From Agrococcus sediminis (GTDB lineage: Bacteria > Actinomycetota > Actinomycetes > Actinomycetales > Microbacteriaceae): a stretch of DNA of 64,000 bases. The notes under the pieces were generated by a model, which worked only from the letters and a program-made list of their open reading frames with translations, was not told the origin of the DNA and did no database searches. The position numbers and the translations under genes were made by a program. The stretch's first letter is position 1. The number at the start of each line of letters is the position of its first letter. Location of the stretch: positions 372,001 to 436,000 of the forward strand of contig NZ_VOIR01000012.1 in assembly GCF_007923295.1 (NCBI RefSeq), written 5' to 3'. Below are positions 1 through 8,973 of this stretch, one piece after another.

Positions 1-1330
1 GCCGGTGCTCGAGGTGCTCGCCGGTGCGCGTGCCGGAGGCGCGCAGCTCGGCGAAGGTGCCCTCGAACACCACGGTGCCGCCGTGGATGCCGGCGCCGGG
101 GCCGAGGTCGACGACCCGGTCGGCGATCGCCATCACCTCGGGCTTGTGCTCGACGACGAGCACGGTGTTGCCCTTGTCGCGCAGGCGCTGCAGCAGCCCG
201 TTCATGCGCTCGACGTCGTGCGGGTGCAGGCCGGCGGTCGGCTCGTCGAAGACGTAGGTGACGTCGGTGAGCGCCGAGCCCATGTGGCGCACCATCTTGG
301 TGCGCTGCGCCTCGCCGCCCGAGAGGCTGCCGGCGGGGCGGTCGAGCGAGAGGTAGCCGAGCCCGATCGCATCGAAGGTCTCGAGCAGGTCGACGAGCTT
401 CGCCCGCAGCGGCGCGGTCGCGGCACCGCCCGCCTCGGGCGGGATCGCGGCGACGAACGGCGCGAGGTCGGTGAGCTGCATCGCGGTCGCCTCGGCGATC
501 GTGACGCCCTGCACCCGCACCTCGCGCGCCGCCGCGTTGAGCCTCGTGCCGTCGCACTCGGGGCACGCCTCGAAGGTGGCGGCGCGCTCGACGATGCCGC
601 GCAGCGTCGGCTTCATCGAGTCGACGTCCTTGACGAACACGCTCTTCGTGAGCTTGGGGATGAGGCCCTCGTAGGTCATGGCGAAGCCCGCGAAGTCGAC
701 CTTGCGCTCCTCGCCGTGCAGGAACAGCCGCAGCTCGTCGTCGGAGTAGTCGGCGATGCGCTTGTCGGGGTCGAGCAGGCCCGACTCGGCGTAGAGCTTC
801 CAGTACCAGCCGCCGACGGCGTAGTTCGGGAAGTCGATCGCGCCCTCGTTGAGGCTCTTCGAGCGGTCGACGATCACGTCGACGTCGATCGTCGACACCC
901 GTCCGAGCCCCTCGCACGCCGGGCACATGCCGCGCGGGTCGTTGAACGAGAAGAGCACCGACGACTCGAGCCGGGGCTCGCCCACCCGCGACCACAGGAT
1001 GCGGAGCATCGTGTACGCATCCGTCGCCGTGCCCACGGTGGAGCGCGAGTTGGCGCCCATCTGCTCCTGCCCGACGAGGATCGCCGCCGTCAGGCCCTCG
1101 AGGCTGTCGGCGTCGGGCTGCGGCGCCGGCGGCATGAAGCCCTGCACGAACGCGTCGTACGTCTCGTCGATGAGGCGGCGCGACTCGGCCGCGATCGTGC
1201 CGAACACGAGGCTCGACTTGCCCGACCCCGAGACGCCGGTGAAGACCGTCAGCTGCCGCTTCGGGATGTCGACGTCGACGCCCTGCAGGTTGTTCTCGCG
1301 CGCGCCCCGCACGCTGATGTGCTCGACCAC
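1..1330 (-). CDS. UvrA-like excinuclease ABC ATPase (3' end outside window)
   Basis: ABC-class DNA-binding ATPase of the UvrA superfamily, cut by the window start. The N-terminus reads VVEHISVRGARENNLQGVDV, followed by a Walker A (GVSGSGKSSLVFGTIAAES). A short zinc-type CPACEGLG motif and a CPECDGTRLN motif follow, then the signature LSGGEAQRTKMVRHMG and a Walker B region ending in VFDEPTAGLHPHD. Direct succession of the domains with short inserts suggests the compact UvrA2/drug-resistance type (about 750-800 aa) rather than the 950-aa repair UvrA; that is inference. The start is a GTG at 1330. A TACGGT -10-like hexamer lies six bases upstream and no Shine-Dalgarno is visible, so translation may be leaderless. 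Likely role: recognising DNA lesions or DNA-bound drugs. Confidence 0.85.
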   Translation of the reverse strand, partial: MVEHISVRGARENNLQGVDVDIPKRQLTVFTGVSGSGKSSLVFGTIAAESRRLIDETYDAFVQGFMPPAPQPDADSLEGLTAAILVGQEQMGANSRSTVGTATDAYTMLRILWSRVGEPRLESSVLFSFNDPRGMCPACEGLGRVSTIDVDVIVDRSKSLNEGAIDFPNYAVGGWYWKLYAESGLLDPDKRIADYSDDELRLFLHGEERKVDFAGFAMTYEGLIPKLTKSVFVKDVDSMKPTLRGIVERAATFEACPECDGTRLNAAAREVRVQGVTIAEATAMQLTDLAPFVAAIPPEAGGAATAPLRAKLVDLLETFDAIGLGYLSLDRPAGSLSGGEAQRTKMVRHMGSALTDVTYVFDEPTAGLHPHDVERMNGLLQRLRDKGNTVLVVEHKPEVMAIADRVVDLGPGAGIHGGTVVFEGTFAELRASGTRTGEHLEHR

Positions 1331-1433
1331 GCGTCGACCGTACCGTCGCCCGCCCGCGCGCGGCACTGCCGTACGATCCGGGAGGCGGCCCGCAGCCCCA
1401 TCCCGCACCCGCACACCCGAACCGAGGAGCCGC

Positions 1434-2759
1434 ATGCCCACCTGGCGCCGCCGCGACGAGAGCCGACTCGACGCATCCGACATCGTCCTGCCCGAGGAGC
1501 GCCTCGGCTGGGGCCGCACGATCGGCCTCGGCATGCAGCACGTCGTCGCGATGTTCGGCGCCACGTTCCTCGTGCCGATCATCACCGGCTTCCCGCCCTC
1601 GACGACGCTCCTCTTCTCGGGCATCGGCACGATCCTGTTCCTGCTCGTGACGGGCAACCGCCTGCCGAGCTACCTCGGCTCGTCGTTCGCGTTCCTCGCG
1701 CCGATCGGCGCCGCGACCGCGATCGGCGGGCAGGGCTTCGCGCTCGCCGGCATCGTGCTGGTCGGCGCGCTGCTCGCGCTCGTCGGCCTCATCGTGCACC
1801 TGGCCGGCACCCGCTGGATCGCCGCGCTCATGCCGCCGGTCGTCTCGGGCACGATCGTCGCGCTCATCGGCTTCAACCTCGCGCCCGCCGCGCGCGACAG
1901 CTTCCTCGCCGACCCGCTGCTGTCGGTCGTCACGCTCGGCGCCATCATCGTCACCGCGGTGCTCTTCCGCGGCCTGATCGGCCGGCTCGCGATCCTCGTC
2001 GGCGTGGTGGTCGGCTACGCCGTCGCCGCGGCCACGGGCGGCATCGACTGGTCGGGCGTCGAGGAGGCGGCGTGGATCGGGCTCCCCGAGTTCCAGATGC
2101 CGACCCTCGACCCCGCGCTGCTGCCGGCCTTGCTGCTGTTCGTGCCTGTCGTCCTGCCGCTCATCGCCGAGAACCTCGGCCACGTGAAGGGCGTCGGGCA
2201 GCTGCTCGACCGCGACCTCGACCCGCTCGCCGGCCGTGCGCTCATGGCCGACGGCGGCGCGACCGTGCTCGCGGGCCTCTTCGGCGGCTCGGCGACCACG
2301 ACCTACGGCGAGAACATCGGCGTGATGAGCGCCACCCGCGTCTTCTCGACCGCCGCCTACTGGGTCGCGGCGATCGCGGCGATCCTGCTGGGCCTCTCGC
2401 CCAAGGTCGGCGCCGTGATTTTCGCCGTGCCCGCCGGCGTGCTCGGCGGCGTGACGACCGCGCTCTACGGCCTCATCGGCATCATCGGCGTGCGCATCTG
2501 GATCGAGAATCGCGTCGACTTCTCGATCCCGCGCAACCAGTTCGCCGCGGGCGTCGGCCTCATCGTCGCGATCGCCAACTACACGCTCACCGCCGGCGAG
2601 CTCGTCTTCGAGGGCATCGTGCTCGGCACGGTCGCGACGCTCGTGATCTACCACCTGATGGATGCGCTCGAGCGGCTGCGCGGACCGCGCGCGGCTGCGC
2701 GCGACGACCACGCGCCGCCCGCCGCCGCGCCCGCCGAGCCGGCGCCCGGCAAACGGTAG
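1434..2759 (+). CDS. uraA: Uracil/xanthine permease, NCS2 family
   Basis: Integral-membrane nucleobase:cation symporter of the NCS2 (uracil-xanthine permease) family, 441 aa, the normal length. It starts LGWGRTIGLGMQHVVAMFGA, typical of UraA/PyrP, and has about 14 hydrophobic segments. The family signature helix is AENLGHVKGVGQ, followed by GGSATTTYGENIGVM, which in UraA lies in the substrate-binding core (known). Substrate is most likely uracil. The ATG at 1434 is chosen because GAGGAG sits 6 bases upstream; the reading frame is open further upstream but in antisense to the UvrA-like gene. The divergent UvrA-like gene shares the ~100-bp intergenic region, where TACGAT near 1372 could be the -10. 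The C-terminus is a cytoplasmic Ala/Pro-rich tail. Confidence 0.88.
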   Translation: MPTWRRRDESRLDASDIVLPEERLGWGRTIGLGMQHVVAMFGATFLVPIITGFPPSTTLLFSGIGTILFLLVTGNRLPSYLGSSFAFLAPIGAATAIGGQGFALAGIVLVGALLALVGLIVHLAGTRWIAALMPPVVSGTIVALIGFNLAPAARDSFLADPLLSVVTLGAIIVTAVLFRGLIGRLAILVGVVVGYAVAAATGGIDWSGVEEAAWIGLPEFQMPTLDPALLPALLLFVPVVLPLIAENLGHVKGVGQLLDRDLDPLAGRALMADGGATVLAGLFGGSATTTYGENIGVMSATRVFSTAAYWVAAIAAILLGLSPKVGAVIFAVPAGVLGGVTTALYGLIGIIGVRIWIENRVDFSIPRNQFAAGVGLIVAIANYTLTAGELVFEGIVLGTVATLVIYHLMDALERLRGPRAAARDDHAPPAAAPAEPAPGKR

Positions 2760-2824
2760 CGGCAACCGTCCCGGGCGGCGGACCCGATCCACCGAGGCAC
2801 CGCCGCCCGTGCCACGCTTGCGCC

Positions 2825-4111
2825 ATGACCGCATCCGGCGCGCTGCCCAGCCCGCGCCGCGTGCAGGGCACCTACTACGTGCTCGTGCTCGGCAACACGC
2901 TCGCCGCGTCGTTCATCTGGGGCATCAACACGCTGTTCCTGCTCGACGCGGGCCTGACGAACCTCGAGGCGTTCGCGGCCAACGCGTTCTACACGGTCGG
3001 CGTGCTCGTCTTCGAGATCCCCACCGGCGTCGTCGCCGACACGCTCGGCCGCCGCGCCTCCTACCTGCTCGGCACGGCGACGCTCGCCGCGACGACGACG
3101 CTCTACTGGCTCATGTGGCTCTGGCAGGCGCCCTTCTGGGCGTGGGCGGCGGTCTCGGTGCTGCTGGGCCTCGGCTTCACCTTCTTCACGGGCGCGGTCG
3201 ACGCGTGGCTCGTCGACGCGCTCGAGGCGACCGGCTATCGCGGCAGCCTCGAGGCGGTGTTCGGCCGCTCGCTCGTCGTGAGCGGCGCCGCGATGCTGGC
3301 GGGCTCGGTGCTCGGCGGCGTCATCGCGCAGCTGACCGACCTCGGCGTGCCGTTCCTGGTGCGCGCCGGGGTGCTCGTGGTCATGCTCGCCGTCGCGGCG
3401 CTGCTCATGCACGACCTCGGCTTCGCGCCCGAGCGCGGCGCCGGCTCGGTGCGGGCGACGCGCGCCGTGCTGGTCGCCTCGTGGCGCCACGGGCTCGCGC
3501 GCGCACCGGTGCGGTGGCTGCTGCTCGCGAGCCCCTTCACGGCCGGCGTCGGCTTCTACGTCTTCTACGCCCTGCAGCCGCACCTGCTCGAGCTCTGGGG
3601 CGATCCCGAGGCCTACTCGATCGCGGGCCTCGCCGCCGCGCTGCTCTCGGGCGCGGCGATGCTCGGCGGCGCGATCGCACCGCTCGTGCGGCGCCTGTTC
3701 GCGCGGCGCACGAGCACGATCCTGCTCGCCGCCGCCACGAGCACGGCGGTGCTGCTCGCGCTCGGCCTCGTGCAGGACTTCTGGGTCGCGGTGGCGCTCG
3801 TCGCCGTCTGGGGCGTGATGACGGCGATCGACGACCCGGTGCACCGCGCCTACCTCAACGACATGATCCCGTCGAAGCAGCGGGCCACCGTGCTCTCGTT
3901 CGACTCGCTGCTCGGCTCGGCGGGCAGCTCGGCGTTCCAGCCGCTCCTCGGCCGCAGCGCCGACCTCGGCGGCTACGGCTTCTCGCTGCTGCTGAGCGGC
4001 GCGCTCTCGGCCGTGGCGGTGCCGTTCGTGCTGCTGAGCCGCGCGCAGCGCTCCCCCGCCGACGCCGCTGAGGGCGTCACCGACGAGGATCCAGGAACCC
4101 GATCTCCGTGA
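2825..4111 (+). CDS. MFS transporter (drug/metabolite exporter type)
   Basis: Major facilitator superfamily membrane protein of 428 aa with 12 predicted helices. The loop 2-3 motif region reads VVADTLGRRASYLLG, close to the MFS motif A (GxLaDrxGrkxxl). C-terminal residues 350-410 contain KQRATVLSFDSLLGS, a sequence style common in multidrug-type MFS proteins of actinobacteria. Substrate cannot be read from the sequence. The ATG at 2825 follows the uracil permease by 65 bp; no strong ribosome site is visible. Its 3' end overlaps the convergent oxidase gene by 35 bp. Confidence 0.8.
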   Translation: MTASGALPSPRRVQGTYYVLVLGNTLAASFIWGINTLFLLDAGLTNLEAFAANAFYTVGVLVFEIPTGVVADTLGRRASYLLGTATLAATTTLYWLMWLWQAPFWAWAAVSVLLGLGFTFFTGAVDAWLVDALEATGYRGSLEAVFGRSLVVSGAAMLAGSVLGGVIAQLTDLGVPFLVRAGVLVVMLAVAALLMHDLGFAPERGAGSVRATRAVLVASWRHGLARAPVRWLLLASPFTAGVGFYVFYALQPHLLELWGDPEAYSIAGLAAALLSGAAMLGGAIAPLVRRLFARRTSTILLAAATSTAVLLALGLVQDFWVAVALVAVWGVMTAIDDPVHRAYLNDMIPSKQRATVLSFDSLLGSAGSSAFQPLLGRSADLGGYGFSLLLSGALSAVAVPFVLLSRAQRSPADAAEGVTDEDPGTRSP

Positions 4112-5225
4112 ACGGCGGCTCGTCGACGGCGAGCTGGGCGGCGAGCTCGCCGAGCGCCGATGCGTGCTTGAACGAGTGCCCCGAGCAGCCGCCGGCGACG
4201 ACCACCCGGTCCGACGCATCCGTCGGCCCGACGACGAACTGCCCGTCGGGCGTGTGGGCCATGATGCAGGTCGTCAGCTCGGCAGGCTCCGGCTCGAGAT
4301 CGGGGAAGGTCGCGGCGACGAGGTCGCGGATGCCCTCGGTCTCGCCCGCGTGGATCTCGCGGTCGATCGCGTCGGGGTCGTCGGCCTCGAAGGGCCCGTC
4401 GAACTCGGGGCCGACCTTCGCGAGGTCGCCGGCGAGCGCGCCGTGGCCCCAGATCCACGCGTCGTGCCCCGGCACCGAGCGGATGAAGAGCGGGATGCGC
4501 TCGATCGACGCGTCGCCGCCCTCGCGCGCCCGGAACCAGCTCATGACGACGCGGTGGGGCGTGATCGCGAGGCCCGGCACGAGCTGCGGCAGCCAGGGCC
4601 CGGCCGCGACCACCGCCCGGCGCGCGCGCACGTCGCCGCCCGCGAGGTGCACGGTGACGCCGGATGCGTCGGGCTCGATCGCGAGCACGCGCTCGCCCGT
4701 GCGGATGGTGGCGCCCGCCGCGCGCGCCGCGTCGACGGCGGCGACGATCGCCGCCTCGGGCCGCAGCACCCCGGCCTCCGGGTCCCACAGGCCCACGTCG
4801 CCCGGATCGAGTCGGGCGTGGCCCGGGAGCCGGCGGGCGAGCTCGTCGGCGTCGAGCCGCTCGACCGGCAGGCCGTGCGCCGCGGCGGCGGCGAGCGTGC
4901 CCTCGATGATGCGCGAGCCCGGCTGGCCGATCATGATGCCGCCGGTCTCGAGCAGCAGCTGCTCGCCGCTCGCGGCCTCCAGCTCGCGCCAGAGCTCGCG
5001 CGCGCGGCGGGCGATGGGCACGAGCCCCGGGTGCTCGAGGCACGCGACGCGGAAGAGTCGCGTGCGGCCGTGCGAGCCGCCCCAGGGGTGGCCGGGCTCG
5101 TGCTGCTCGATGCCGACCACGTCGAGGCCGCGCGCCGCCAGGCGCCAGGCCGCGCTCGAGCCGATCGCGCCGAGGCCCACGACCGCGACGTCCGCCACGT
5201 GCTGGCCCACCGCATCCGCTCGCAT
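4077..5225 (-). CDS. solA: Monomeric sarcosine oxidase / N-methyltryptophan oxidase-like FAD enzyme
   Basis: 382-aa flavoprotein of the MSOX/MTOX (DAO) family, cytoplasmic, oxidising N-methyl amino acids to release formaldehyde and H2O2 (known for the family). Residues 14-40 form the Rossmann dinucleotide motif VVGLGAIGSSAAWRLAARG ending in an acidic residue at GIEQHE. The Cys in TTCIMAHTPDGQF matches the position of the covalent-flavin cysteine of MSOX, and GGCSGHSFKHASALGE is the C-terminal FAD-binding segment. Length agrees with the family (~385). A GTG/ATG start choice near 5225 is supported only by the family N-terminus. The actual amine substrate is not determined. Confidence 0.82.
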   Translation of the reverse strand: MRADAVGQHVADVAVVGLGAIGSSAAWRLAARGLDVVGIEQHEPGHPWGGSHGRTRLFRVACLEHPGLVPIARRARELWRELEAASGEQLLLETGGIMIGQPGSRIIEGTLAAAAAHGLPVERLDADELARRLPGHARLDPGDVGLWDPEAGVLRPEAAIVAAVDAARAAGATIRTGERVLAIEPDASGVTVHLAGGDVRARRAVVAAGPWLPQLVPGLAITPHRVVMSWFRAREGGDASIERIPLFIRSVPGHDAWIWGHGALAGDLAKVGPEFDGPFEADDPDAIDREIHAGETEGIRDLVAATFPDLEPEPAELTTCIMAHTPDGQFVVGPTDASDRVVVAGGCSGHSFKHASALGELAAQLAVDEPPFTEIGFLDPRR

Positions 5226-5243
5226 CCCTCGACCCTAGTTCGG

Positions 5244-5350
5244 GACGACGCTCGGGGCGCGCCGTCGGCCAACCGGCTCCGCGCGGCTGCGGCCGGATAG
5301 TCCGGCCGGACACGCACGGAGCCGGTTGACGGACGGCGCTCGGGGCGCGT
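5244..5350. repeat. Nested palindromic repeat element, copy 1
   Basis: The central stem CGGCCGGA-TAG-TCCGGCCG (5290-5308) is flanked by outer arms AACCGGCTCCG (5271-5281) and CGGAGCCGGTT (5317-5327). A direct repeat GACG(A/G)CGCTCGGGGCGCG lies outside both arms. A related element with the same central GGCCGGATAGTCCGGCC occurs at 24694-24766 with different but self-complementary outer arms. Function unknown; a dispersed REP-like or structured-RNA element is inferred. Confidence 0.7.
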
Positions 5351-5384
5351 CGAGGCGCAGGGAATAGCCTGGGGTACGGCACCG

Positions 5385-5413
5385 TTGCACAAGTCGTTCA
5401 GTTTTGAAAGAAT
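5385..5413 (+). promoter_or_regulatory. Candidate promoter and operator of the flavin monooxygenase operon
   Basis: TTGCAC (5385-5390) and AAGAAT (5408-5413) are spaced by 17 bases and form a plausible -35/-10 pair in front of the monooxygenase gene. The spacer carries a small dyad TTCA-GTTT-TGAA (5397-5408), a possible site for the MarR protein encoded third in the operon. This AT-rich patch stands out from the surrounding DNA. Confidence 0.45.
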
Positions 5414-5436
5414 TGCCCGTGACGGAAGGACACCCC

Positions 5437-6657
5437 ATGAGCAGCATGCAGTTCGGCATCTTCTCGGTCAGCGACATCACCGAGGACCCGACCACCGGTC
5501 GCACGCCCACCGAGCACGAGCGCATCCAGGGGTGGGTCGCGATGGCCCAGAAGGCCGAGGAGGTCGGCCTCGACGTCTTCGCCGCGGGCGAGCACCACAA
5601 CCCGCCGTTCTTCTCCTCCTCCCCCACCACGACGCTCGGATACATCGCCGCGAAGACCGAGCGGCTCATCCTCTCGACCGCGACGACGCTCATCACGACG
5701 AACGACCCGGTGAAGATCGCCGAGGAATTCGCGATGCTGCAGCACCTGAGCGAGGGCCGCGTCGACCTGACGCTCGGCCGCGGGAACACCGGCCCCGTCT
5801 ACCCGTGGTTCGGCAAGGACATCCGCGACGGCATCGAGCTCGCGATCGAGAACTACGCGCTGCTGCGCAAGCTCTGGCACGAGCCGGTCGTCAACTGGCA
5901 GGGCAAGCACCGCACGCCGCTCACGGGCTACACCTCGACGCCCGCCCCGCTCGACGGCGTCGCGCCGTTCGTGTGGCACGGCTCGATCCGCTCGCCGCAG
6001 ATCGCCGAGCAGGCCGCGTACTACGGCGACGGCTTCTTCCACAACAACATCTTCTGGAACAAGGAGCACACCGAGCGCATGGTGCGCCTGTACCGCTCGC
6101 GCTTCGCGCACTACGGCCACGGCGAGCCCGAGCAGGCGATCGTCGGCCTCGGCGGCCAGGTGTTCATGAAGCCGACCGAGCGCGAGGCGAAGGAGCGGTT
6201 CCGGCCGTTCTTCGACGTCGCGCCGGTGTACGGCCACGGGCCCAGCCTCGAGGAGTTCACCGAGGCGACGCCGCTCACCGTCGGCACGCCCGAGCAGGTC
6301 ATCGAGAAGACGCTCGCGTTCCGCGACTACGCCGGCGACTACCAGCGCCAGATGTTCCTCGTCGACCACGCCGGCCTGCCGCTCGAGGAGGTGCTCGAGC
6401 AGATCGAGATCCTCGGCACCGAGGTCGTGCCCGTGCTGCGCCGCGAGTTCGACAGCGTGCGCCAGGCGGGCGTGCCGGATGCGCCGACCCACGCCGCGCG
6501 CGTCGCCGCGGCCCGCGAGGCGGGCACGCAGCTCGGCGAGCAGGGCAGCGCCTGGCGCGAGCAGGGCGTGCGCGGCGACCTCGACACCGGCGCCGCGATC
6601 GCGCGGCAGGCCGGCGAGCCGGGCGGCCGCGGCAGCGAGGGGCGTGAGGTCGCATGA
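5437..6657 (+). CDS. LLM-class FMN-dependent monooxygenase, CE1758 family
   Basis: Bacterial-luciferase-like (TIM-barrel) flavin monooxygenase of 406 aa. The N-terminus MQFGIFSVSDITEDPTTGRT and the GEHHNPPFFSSSP and TLGRGNTGPVYPWFGKD segments match what I recall of the CE1758 subfamily, which is nearly always paired with a CE1759 FMN reductase; here that partner follows with an ATGA overlap. The ATG at 5437 is preferred because GGAAGGA lies 8 bases upstream; the frame extends to 5404 without a ribosome site. The C-terminal ~60 residues after PDAPTHAARVAA are Gly/Arg/Ala rich. Substrate unknown; an oxidative step using reduced FMN from the partner is inferred. Confidence 0.87.
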   Translation: MSSMQFGIFSVSDITEDPTTGRTPTEHERIQGWVAMAQKAEEVGLDVFAAGEHHNPPFFSSSPTTTLGYIAAKTERLILSTATTLITTNDPVKIAEEFAMLQHLSEGRVDLTLGRGNTGPVYPWFGKDIRDGIELAIENYALLRKLWHEPVVNWQGKHRTPLTGYTSTPAPLDGVAPFVWHGSIRSPQIAEQAAYYGDGFFHNNIFWNKEHTERMVRLYRSRFAHYGHGEPEQAIVGLGGQVFMKPTEREAKERFRPFFDVAPVYGHGPSLEEFTEATPLTVGTPEQVIEKTLAFRDYAGDYQRQMFLVDHAGLPLEEVLEQIEILGTEVVPVLRREFDSVRQAGVPDAPTHAARVAAAREAGTQLGEQGSAWREQGVRGDLDTGAAIARQAGEPGGRGSEGREVA

Positions 6658-7271
6658 CGAAGCCGCGCATCGCCGTCGTCTCGGCGGGTCTCGGGGAGCC
6701 GTCGAGCACGAAGCTGCTCGCCGACCGCCTGCGCGACGCGACGCTCAAGGCGCTCGCCGACCACGGCCAGCACTCGGAGGCGGTCGACGTGGTGCTGCGG
6801 CCGCTCGCGCAGGACATCGCGAGCCACATGCTCACCCACAACCCGTCCGAGGCGCTCGCCGCGGCGATCGCCGAGGTGGTCGACGCGGAGGCGATCATCG
6901 CCGTCACGCCGACCTTCAACATGTCGTACTCGGGGCTGTTCAAGTCGTTCTTCGACGTGATCGAGGAGGGCCAGCTCGCGTCGATCCCGACGGCGCTCGG
7001 CGCGACCGGCGGCTCGGCGCGCCACTCGATGGTGATGGACACCGCGATGCGGCCGATGTTCGCCTACCTCAAGGCGCAGGTCGTGCCGACGGGCGTCTTC
7101 GCCGCCTCGGAGGACTGGGGCTCCGACTCCGGCCTGGACCGGCGCATCGCCCGCGAGGGCCGCGAGCTCGCCGACCTCATGGTGGCGCTGCCGCGGCGCC
7201 GCGAGGCCGACCCGTTCGACGAGTCGGGCGAGGCGTTCGTCTCGTTCGAGCAGATGCTGGGGCACGCGTGA
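6654..7271 (+). CDS. NAD(P)H-dependent FMN reductase, CE1759 family
   Basis: Flavodoxin-fold FMN reductase of 205 aa. The N-terminal phosphate-binding loop is SAGLGEPSSTKLLADRL, and VTPTFNMSYSGLFKSFFD is the flavin-contact region of the NADPH-dependent FMN reductase family. It presumably supplies FMNH2 to the monooxygenase encoded just upstream, whose stop codon overlaps this ATG by 4 bases. The next gene overlaps in turn, so the three proteins are translated from one message. Cytoplasmic; the C-terminal segment RREADPFDESGEAFVSFEQM is a less conserved tail. Confidence 0.87.
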   Translation: MTKPRIAVVSAGLGEPSSTKLLADRLRDATLKALADHGQHSEAVDVVLRPLAQDIASHMLTHNPSEALAAAIAEVVDAEAIIAVTPTFNMSYSGLFKSFFDVIEEGQLASIPTALGATGGSARHSMVMDTAMRPMFAYLKAQVVPTGVFAASEDWGSDSGLDRRIAREGRELADLMVALPRRREADPFDESGEAFVSFEQMLGHA

Positions 7272-7741
7272 CGAGCGGCCTCGCGCCGCGGGCGTGGCGC
7301 GGGTACTTCGAGGGCTCGCGCCTGCTCGAGAACGAGCTCGAGCGGCGCCTGAAGGAGTCGGCCGACATGGACCTCGGCGACTTCAACGTGCTGCTCGTGC
7401 TCTCGGAGGCCGAGCAAGGGCGGATGCGCATGGGCGACCTGGCACGCGCGCTCGCGTTCGCCCCGGGTCGGCTCACCTACCGCGTCGCGGCGCTCGAGAA
7501 GGCGGGCCTCGTCTCGCGCGAGCCCTGCCCCGCCGACCGGCGCGGCACGGATGCGGTGCTCACGGATGCGGGGCGCACCAGGCTGCGCAAGGCGCGGCCC
7601 GTGCACGCTCGGCACGTCGAGGAGCTGTTCCTCGGCGACCTCGACCGCGAGGCGCTCGAGGTGCTCGACCGGGTGTTCGGCCCGCTGCGGGCGCGGCTGC
7701 TCGACGGTCGGGCGAGCGACCCGGGCGACGCGCACGACTGA
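7268..7741 (+). CDS. MarR family transcriptional regulator
   Basis: 157-aa winged-helix regulator. The region DLARALAFAPGRLTYRVAAL is the helix-turn-helix and EPCPADRRGTDAVLTDAGR is the beta-wing, both standard MarR features. It starts with GTG at 7268, overlapping the stop of the FMN reductase by 4 bases (GTGA). As the third gene of the monooxygenase operon it is the likely autogenous regulator, perhaps responding to the substrate of the flavin enzymes; the dyad at 5397-5408 is a candidate site. Confidence 0.87.
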   Translation: MTSGLAPRAWRGYFEGSRLLENELERRLKESADMDLGDFNVLLVLSEAEQGRMRMGDLARALAFAPGRLTYRVAALEKAGLVSREPCPADRRGTDAVLTDAGRTRLRKARPVHARHVEELFLGDLDREALEVLDRVFGPLRARLLDGRASDPGDAHD

Positions 7742-7838
7742 CGCCGGGCGCCCGGCAGGCTGACGCGGCGGTGCGGATCCGCGCCGTCCTGTGGATGCGG
7801 ACGGGCGCGTCCCAGCCCGGAACTGGAACGATGGAGCC

Positions 7839-8954
7839 GTGCTGGAGCAGCGGCTGCTGGAGAAGGCGATCGGCGTCGCCGGTCGCCTCATCGCCGTCGA
7901 GCCGTTCGGCGAGGGCAGCATCGCGCGCTTCACGGTCGACAGCGGCGAGCACGCGGGCGAGTGGTTCGTCGACAGCTCGAAGCAGGCCGTGCCCGTCGAG
8001 ACGGGCTTCGTGATCCGCTCGCGCGACGGCGTCGTCGTCGCCCGCATCTGGAAGCATCCGCTCGACCCGCGCCTGCCCGCGCTGCGCACCGCGGTCGACC
8101 CCGAGCGCATCGCCCGCATCTCTGCCGCCGCCGACAGCAGCGGCCCCGTCGAGGCGAAGGTGCTCGCCTACCGGCCGGGCCGGCGCGCGGTCGTGCGACT
8201 CACGCAGCACGGCGTGCACCTGTTCGTGAAGGTCGTGCGGCCGGGCGAGGCCGAGGATCTCGCGGCGATCCACGAGGCGTGCCGCGCCGCGGGCGTGCCG
8301 GCGCCCGAGGTGGCGCACTGGAGCCCCGCTGGGGTCGTCGTCGTGCGCGACGCGACCGGCACGCCGGGGCCCGTCGCCGCGGCGCGGATGCCGGCGGGCG
8401 AGCTGCTCGACGCGGTCGACGCGCTGCGCGAGCGGCTGCTGACGGTCGAGACGCGGCGCATCGCGCGCGCGTCGGTCGGCTCGCGCGTCGACTGGCACGT
8501 CGACCGCATGGCCGGCGGGCTGCCGGGGCGCGCCTCCGACGCGCAGCGGCTGCTGCCCGCGCTGCTCGAGCACGTGCGGCGCGAGGGTCCGCCGCGGGTC
8601 GTCCACGGCGACCTGCACATCGGCCAGCTCTTCTTCGACGGCGGCGAGGTGTCGTCGGTGATCGACGTCGACACCGCGGGCCTCGGCGACCCGGCCGACG
8701 ACAGCGCCGCCTTCATCGGCCACGCGACCGCGAGCGCCGCCCGCAACCAGGCGGCCGGGCGCGACGGCGACGCCGCGCAGCTGCGGGCCATCGCCGACGC
8801 GGCCGCCGACCGCTGGCTGCGCGACCCGCACACGACGGCGCTCACGGTGCTGCACCTGCTCGGCCACGGCATCCGTGCCGCCGAGCGCGCCCCGGGCGCC
8901 GCCGAGCTGCTGCTCGACCGGGCGCTCGAGCTCGCGCGGGTCGCCGCGCGCTGA
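7839..8954 (+). CDS. Phosphotransferase-fold protein (APH/maltokinase-like), paralogue 1
   Basis: 371-aa protein of the aminoglycoside-phosphotransferase/maltokinase kinase fold. The catalytic loop is HGDLHIGQLFFDGG and the metal-binding segment is VIDVDTAGLGDPADDSA. Upstream, LAYRPGRRAVVRL and FVKVVRPGEAED supply the nucleotide-side Arg/Lys. The N-terminal ~110 residues resemble the cap region of maltokinase-like proteins. A close paralogue lies at 11352-12623 on the other side of the two-component genes. The GTG at 7839 is chosen because the paralogue has the same start context (GGAGC then GTG). Substrate unknown; sugar, aminoglycoside or a cell-envelope precursor are all possible. Confidence 0.78.
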   Translation: MLEQRLLEKAIGVAGRLIAVEPFGEGSIARFTVDSGEHAGEWFVDSSKQAVPVETGFVIRSRDGVVVARIWKHPLDPRLPALRTAVDPERIARISAAADSSGPVEAKVLAYRPGRRAVVRLTQHGVHLFVKVVRPGEAEDLAAIHEACRAAGVPAPEVAHWSPAGVVVVRDATGTPGPVAAARMPAGELLDAVDALRERLLTVETRRIARASVGSRVDWHVDRMAGGLPGRASDAQRLLPALLEHVRREGPPRVVHGDLHIGQLFFDGGEVSSVIDVDTAGLGDPADDSAAFIGHATASAARNQAAGRDGDAAQLRAIADAAADRWLRDPHTTALTVLHLLGHGIRAAERAPGAAELLLDRALELARVAAR

Positions 8955-8973
8955 GCGGGGCGACGCCGAGCGG

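Noticed and set aside
5-4111. A continuous 1368-codon plus-strand frame from the window start
   Set aside because: The first part is the antisense of the UvrA-like gene and the middle is a shadow of the uracil permease; only the part from 2825 (MFS transporter) is real.
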